NCBI GenBank assembly: GCA_934504065.1
Contig: CAKSVQ010000014.1
Span: forward strand, 1 to 31,917
Origin: an uncultured Dysosmobacter sp.
Lineage (GTDB): Bacteria > Bacillota > Clostridia > Oscillospirales > Oscillospiraceae
Direction: 5' to 3'
DNA length: 31,917 bases
The position numbers were made by a program, and so were the translations under genes. The notes below the pieces were generated by a model. It was not told the origin of the DNA. It searched no databases and saw only the letters and a list, made by a program, of their open reading frames with translations. The number at the start of each line of letters is the position of its first letter. Position 1 is the first letter of the stretch. Below, in pieces: positions 28,974-31,917 of the stretch.

Positions 28974-29521
28974 GTTAATTCCTCCATACAGCACCAGCTT
29001 TGCGGTGCTTTTGTAATCGTTATTGGAACCATGCAATTTTCATCATAGATACAGGCCGTGCTTTCGTACCCGCTTTTGCTGCATGATTTGCATTTTTTCC
29101 AAGTGCGAAATTCTGTCAGTTCCTTCGGCGTATCGTAGATTTTTAGGTTGGAAATGTGCCAAGCGTACCCATCCTTACCGCCCAGGTATTTTTCAATTTG
29201 GGGCGTTGTTAGGCAGCTTTCAGAAAAGTCAAAGGAAGCATCTATCGTTCCCCCGTTTTTCACCGCAGCTAGCCGAATCCCAGGCAACCCGGAAAAGCCG
29301 ATGTGAGTTAGCCATGTGATCTTGTCACACACGAACTCCCCAACAACCTTCCCCTGTTTTCCCCACATCCCCATTGCAACGCCGCTATTTGTGCAGTAGA
29401 TATAGCACTTAAACGGCGTTTCCATATTGGGACGGTTCTTTCTGACTTCCAGTGTCTTTTCTCCGTCCAGAATCTTTTTCACCCACTCCGGGCGGATGCT
29501 GATAAGTACCGCTTTAGCCAT
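28970..29521 (-). CDS. ASCH domain protein
   Basis: 183 residues with ASCH-type features: MAKAVLISIRPEWVKKILDG, GEKTLEVRKNRP, a strand with CYIYCTNSG, and KVVGEFVCDKITW. ASCH domains form a PUA-like barrel that can bind nucleic acid or modified bases. The C-terminal half (WKKCKSCSKSGYESTACIYD and SWCCMEEL) is Cys-rich and may bind zinc. GGAGGG precedes the ATG, which overlaps the Lar-type gene's stop. Function in phages not established. Confidence 0.88.
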   Translation of the reverse strand: MAKAVLISIRPEWVKKILDGEKTLEVRKNRPNMETPFKCYIYCTNSGVAMGMWGKQGKVVGEFVCDKITWLTHIGFSGLPGIRLAAVKNGGTIDASFDFSESCLTTPQIEKYLGGKDGYAWHISNLKIYDTPKELTEFRTWKKCKSCSKSGYESTACIYDENCMVPITITKAPQSWCCMEELT

Positions 29522-29702
29522 TGTCAGCCCTCCGGTTCCAAGCTTTACGAGCTTCTTCTTTTGTGCGGCCTAGTTTTGCATTGGCTCCACATTTCTGGCA
29601 CTGTGCCATGTACCGATAGTATAAGTACTTGTTTTCGCCTTCAAGTATCTCTACACCTTTCCCCCCGCAGAACGGGCATGGCTTCAATTTGATTTCGGCC
29701 AT
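29514..29702 (-). CDS. Lar-like restriction alleviation protein
   Basis: 62 residues with the Lar-type pattern: LKPCPFCGGKGVEILE, a hydrophobic/aromatic strand (YLYYRYMAQCQKCGANAKLG) and the helix EEARKAWNRRADNG. Four cysteines form a zinc ribbon. Lar family proteins modulate type I restriction, and this pattern is very common in phages. It lies directly after a methyltransferase gene, another DNA-protection function. AGGAGATAACA precedes the ATG. Whether it really alleviates restriction cannot be told from sequence. Confidence 0.85.
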   Translation of the reverse strand: MAEIKLKPCPFCGGKGVEILEGENKYLYYRYMAQCQKCGANAKLGRTKEEARKAWNRRADNG

Positions 29703-29717
29703 TGTTATCTCCTTCCC

Positions 29718-29765
29718 GCCCGGGTTGCCCCGGGCTTATAGCATTTTCGTGAGATCACGAAAATG
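29718..29765. promoter_or_regulatory. Two adjacent hairpins between methyltransferase and Lar-like gene
   Basis: CATTTTCGTGA-GA-TCACGAAAATG (29742-29765) is an 11-bp perfect inverted repeat with a 2-nt loop. GCCCGGG-TTGC-CCCGGGC (29718-29735) is a 7-bp stem; on the minus strand its loop reads GCAA, a GNRA tetraloop. Neither has a U-run, so they are not ordinary terminators. The second lies just upstream of the Lar-like gene's ribosome binding site. Confidence 0.6.
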
Positions 29766-29766
29766 G

Positions 29767-31038
29767 TCATCCAAAATGTTTCTTTGTCACGGCCATAGGG
29801 AACTCCTCGATTTCGCTCGACCACAAACAGCTCCCTTTCCCGTTCAGCTGCTCCCAGATAAGAGGGAACCCACCGATGCCATCAAAAAGGCTTGCCATGG
29901 TTGCATCCCGCTCATACTGGGCGCACAGCCGTTTCAGTACCCACTTCCATGGTGGTAAAGCAATGCTGTTTCCCAGGGCTTTGTACCTGGCAGAATCGGT
30001 GGTTTTTCGAGTCTTCCCCTTGCTGTCCACCCATTCCCCGATGTCCGTCCATCCGTCTGGGAAGCCCTGTAACCGTTCACATTCCAGGGGGGTCAGCCGG
30101 CGAACCGTCATAGCCTCTCGGACTACGTTGTTCAGGTTCAGGCTTTGCCCGCCCGTGGATTTTGCTTGCAGCGTCCCGTTTGTACCCGGGCTCTCGGTCC
30201 CATGCCGACAGTCAACGGCGCACACAAGGTTTGTGGTTCCGCCCTTGCCGTCCCTGGCCTTGCAGGTCCCGGCTACGTTGTCCAGGTCGTAGCTCCCAAA
30301 GCGCTGTTGTCGGAACATGATTGGCACGTTTCCGCCACCGGTCCCCATTCTGGAGGTCAATGTGTGGCAGGGTTTCCCAGGCTCCGGGCGGCTACGATTC
30401 ACAGGGCTTGTGATTTGCGCCGGGTCAAACACTGTCACAAAGGGTTGGTGCCCATGCTCCTGCGCCCGCAGGGTTCCGCTTATATCCTGGCTGATGCCCA
30501 TCACGTTCCCACCCTGGTCATTCAGGCAGAAAACCGTCTGGTCGTTGTTGCAGCCCAAAGTCCCGGAAAGCTCTTTTTGCACTAACGCTCCCTTTCCGCC
30601 TCCGTCACAGCCCCCCCCTGACTCGGACTGCATAAGCAGCGCCGCTTTCAGAGCTTCCGGCAAATCCTTTCCTCTTCTCGCTGCCCGGTTCAGTATCCCC
30701 TGACAGGCCTTTGCGGACAAATAGTATTTCGGGTGCGGAGAGGCCTCCAAAATCTGCGACAAGTACGATTCTACGCCGTCTTTGGGGCACTCCCCAAAAC
30801 TGCGCATCGAGTACACGCCAAGCAACGCTCCATCCGTCACCCATGAGGCATCCGCTTGTGGGCCATCCCTTTTCAGGCACAGGAACAGGGGGGGCTTTCG
30901 GCTCGATGACCCGGACCGTTTCCGTGAGGACCGCCCCGAAGTCTTTTCCTCCGTTGGAAGAGAATGCTCCGGGCACGTTTTCCCAGACCATGTATCTTGG
31001 GCGAATAAACTCACCTGTCCGTCCTCGTAAACTGTCAA
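29767..31038 (-). CDS. Split, circularly permuted C5-cytosine methyltransferase, second frame (TRD, motifs IX, X, then I)
   Basis: 423 residues if read from 31038. Residues ~145-390 are the distal part of a C5 methyltransferase: a variable target-recognition region (CDGGGKGALVQKELSGTLGC...), motif IX-like VRRLTPLECERLQGFPDGW, and motif X-like YKALGNSIALP. Motif I, ATMASLFDGIGGFPLIWEQL, comes last, near the C-terminus: a circular permutation. The first ~145 residues (MTVYEDGQVSLFAQDTWSGK, PHPKYYLSAKACQGILNRAA) overlap the other methylase frame for 434 nt and yet look protein-like. It may be a real subunit or the -1 tail of the first frame. Confidence 0.85.
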   Translation of the reverse strand: MTVYEDGQVSLFAQDTWSGKTCPEHSLPTEEKTSGRSSRKRSGSSSRKPPLFLCLKRDGPQADASWVTDGALLGVYSMRSFGECPKDGVESYLSQILEASPHPKYYLSAKACQGILNRAARRGKDLPEALKAALLMQSESGGGCDGGGKGALVQKELSGTLGCNNDQTVFCLNDQGGNVMGISQDISGTLRAQEHGHQPFVTVFDPAQITSPVNRSRPEPGKPCHTLTSRMGTGGGNVPIMFRQQRFGSYDLDNVAGTCKARDGKGGTTNLVCAVDCRHGTESPGTNGTLQAKSTGGQSLNLNNVVREAMTVRRLTPLECERLQGFPDGWTDIGEWVDSKGKTRKTTDSARYKALGNSIALPPWKWVLKRLCAQYERDATMASLFDGIGGFPLIWEQLNGKGSCLWSSEIEEFPMAVTKKHFG

Positions 31039-31216
31039 CGTATCTCATCTCCTTGGTGACTCGTATTTGATCCAGGAAGAGTACCGACCTTTCCCCGGAA
31101 AAACCGGCCCTTTTCCCGGCAATGCTCAAATCCTGGCAGGGACTCCCGCCAATCATCGCGTCCACCACGGGAGCAGTACCGCCGTGGATTTTGGTTATAT
31201 CGCCTAGGTGTATCAT
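30605..31216 (-). CDS. Split C5-cytosine methyltransferase, first frame (motifs IV, VI, VIII)
   Basis: 203 residues starting MIHLGDITKIHGG, where circularly permuted phage C5 methylases begin. Contains the catalytic Cys in GGSPCQDLSIAGKRAGFSG (motif IV), VWENVPGAFSS (motif VI) and WGVPQRRRRIVLVADFGG (motif VIII). Motifs I, IX and X are missing and lie in the overlapping frame 29767-31038. It stops two codons after a run of eight G (minus strand); with seven G the frame would continue as one 482-residue enzyme. The start overlaps the previous stop (ATGA). Confidence 0.87.
   Translation of the reverse strand: MIHLGDITKIHGGTAPVVDAMIGGSPCQDLSIAGKRAGFSGERSVLFLDQIRVTKEMRYVDSLRGRTGEFIRPRYMVWENVPGAFSSNGGKDFGAVLTETVRVIEPKAPPVPVPEKGWPTSGCLMGDGWSVAWRVLDAQFWGVPQRRRRIVLVADFGGLSAPEILFVRKGLSGDTEPGSEKRKGFAGSSESGAAYAVRVRGGL
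30611..30618 (+). repeat. C8 (G8 on coding strand) homopolymer at the methylase frame junction
   Basis: Eight consecutive C on the plus strand, eight G on the coding strand (AGG GGG GGG CTG TGA). One G fewer would restore a continuous methyltransferase frame. Such tracts are prone to slippage and in other systems switch methylases on and off. Confidence 0.85.
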
Positions 31217-31389
31217 TTCTCGCTTTCCTCCACCGAGGAGCGGAGCCAGGAGAGCCAGCATTTCTCGCAGTACATTCCAAGCTCGCAATGATTGGGGTTG
31301 CAGCAATCTACGTCGCTCAAGAATATCGCAAGTTCCTCGTCCGTCATAGCCCGGATTCTGTCACCGTTGGTTTCCGGCTTAGTCTCCAT
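31213..31389 (-). CDS. Small Cys-rich phage protein (58 aa)
   Basis: Reads METKPETNGDRIRAMTDEEL, then a cysteine cluster (CCNPNHCELGMYCEKC) and WLSWLRSSVEESEK. This layout, RIRAMTDEELA followed by cysteines and a Trp-containing end, is a very common small Bacillota phage protein. Start at 31389 overlaps the previous stop by 11 nt; its stop overlaps the methylase start (ATGA). Function unknown; probably zinc binding. Confidence 0.83.
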   Translation of the reverse strand: METKPETNGDRIRAMTDEELAIFLSDVDCCNPNHCELGMYCEKCWLSWLRSSVEESEK

Positions 31390-31917
31390 TTGCCTGCACC
31401 TCCACGAACTCCCCGTTCTTCAGCATGTACGGCGTGTCCGCCTTGATTTTCTCCCCGTCCACATACTCGGTTTTGACGCAAACTGGAACAGCCCTGCTTT
31501 TTTGGGCGTCATATCTCCACTCGGCAAGTGTAATCCAGCAGCCGACAGACGCTTTGACCACCGAACCATGTCCGGCGCAGCAGACAACAGAATCTTCTCC
31601 TGCGCAATCGATCCGGGCGCAGTACCCGGAGCTGCCAATCCGGGCGTAGTTCCCGGAGCTGCCAATCCGGGCGTAGTTCCCGGAGCTGCCAATCTGGGCG
31701 GAGCCCCCGGAGCTGCCAATCTGGGCGGAGCCCCCGGAGCTGCCAATCCGGGCGGAGTTCCCGGAGCTTCCAATCTGGGCGGAGCCCCCGGAGCTGCCAA
31801 TCTGGGCGGAGTACCCGGAGCTGCCAATCCGGGCGTAGTTCCCGGAGCTGCCAATCCGGGCGTAGTTCCCGGAGCTGCCAATCCGGGCGTAGTTCCCGGA
31901 GCTGCCAATCTGGGCGG
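31379..31917 (-). CDS. Protein of tandem 9-residue SSG repeats with conserved C-terminal module, partial
   Basis: Runs off the right edge; ~178 residues are visible. The first ~100 are tandem 9-residue repeats of the type IGSSGNYAR / IGSSGGSAQ, eleven full units, likely a beta-solenoid. After a linker (DCAGEDSVVCCAGHGSVVKA) comes a compact module (GCWITLAEWRYDAQ, VCVKTEYVDGEKIKADTPYM) found at the end of similar early phage proteins. The methionine-like codon at 31561 is an internal GTG, not a start. Function unknown; the module may bind nucleic acid or a partner protein. Confidence 0.85.
   Translation of the reverse strand, partial: AQIGSSGNYARIGSSGNYARIGSSGNYARIGSSGYSAQIGSSGGSAQIGSSGNSARIGSSGGSAQIGSSGGSAQIGSSGNYARIGSSGNYARIGSSGYCARIDCAGEDSVVCCAGHGSVVKASVGCWITLAEWRYDAQKSRAVPVCVKTEYVDGEKIKADTPYMLKNGEFVEVQANGD
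31613..31909 (-). repeat. Eleven tandem 27-bp coding repeats
   Basis: Eleven contiguous 27-bp units (297 bp), each encoding IGSSGxxA(R/Q). Variation is concentrated in the codons at positions 6, 7 and 9 (Asn, Gly, Tyr or Asn-Tyr, Gly-Ser, Tyr-Cys), while the backbone is near-identical. The array continues beyond the window (partial 12th unit). It is protein coding, not a CRISPR. Confidence 0.92.

Noticed and set aside
31420..31908. Open frame of tandem AAPGTTPGL-type repeats, or a CRISPR-like array
   Set aside because: It is the shifted frame of the SSG repeat protein; the 27-bp units are contiguous without spacers.
1..31917. DGR reverse transcriptase and template repeat inside the window
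   Set aside because: No reverse transcriptase motif was seen in any frame and no second copy of 5740-5859 was noticed; a computed search would be needed to exclude a distant template.

Overview
The window is almost entirely the genome of a temperate siphovirus-like (long non-contractile tail) phage. Its protein families (SPP1-type portal, GP20-type scaffold, phi-LC3-type holin, ArpU/RinA-like regulator, Lar-type and DUF551 proteins), strong AGGAGG ribosome binding sites and fairly high G+C point to a Clostridia-like, probably gut, Bacillota host. The host species cannot be named from the sequence.

Layout, left to right. 1-266 holds the C-terminus of a tyrosine integrase. 305-332 is the 3' end of a tRNA gene (T arm, acceptor strand, CCA) followed by a terminator: the attachment core. 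Phage genes lie on both sides of the core, so this is best read as an intact attP from a circular or circularly assembled genome, or a tandem prophage junction. 501-3523 (- strand) is a separately terminated cassette of unknown, low-complexity proteins. 3621-5372 (- strand) is the lysis module: M15-type endolysin, two holin-like proteins, a small HTH protein and two short unknown genes. 5369-15809 (- strand) is the tail and head-tail connector module. It contains a C-type-lectin-fold receptor-binding protein with a variable-repeat-like end, a collagen-like fibre, a baseplate protein gene interrupted by a ~294-nt group I intron, a tape measure, and tail chaperones with a -1 frameshift site. 15834-19033 and 21202-25810 (- strand) carry capsid, scaffold, minor head, portal and terminase genes.

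A rightward five-gene operon (19226-21170, + strand) is inserted in the head module. It has a perfect sigma-A promoter with a palindromic operator filling its spacer, small acidic proteins, a last gene ending in a helix-turn-helix, and its own convergent terminator. This layout matches anti-CRISPR/moron operons with an HTH autoregulator, and it is the best candidate here for an undescribed system.

25906-31917 (- strand) is the early/accessory region: a ParB-methylase fusion, an ArpU-like late regulator, several small zinc-binding proteins, a DUF551 gene split by an in-frame TGA, an ASCH protein and a Lar-type protein. It also holds a circularly permuted cytosine-C5 methyltransferase split between two overlapping frames at a G8 tract, and a protein made of 9-residue SSG repeats that runs off the right edge.

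Together: terminase packages DNA through the portal into the scaffolded capsid, connectors join the tail, lysis genes follow, and the ArpU-like protein probably switches on the leftward late genes. Repressor, replication genes and most of the integrase lie outside the window.
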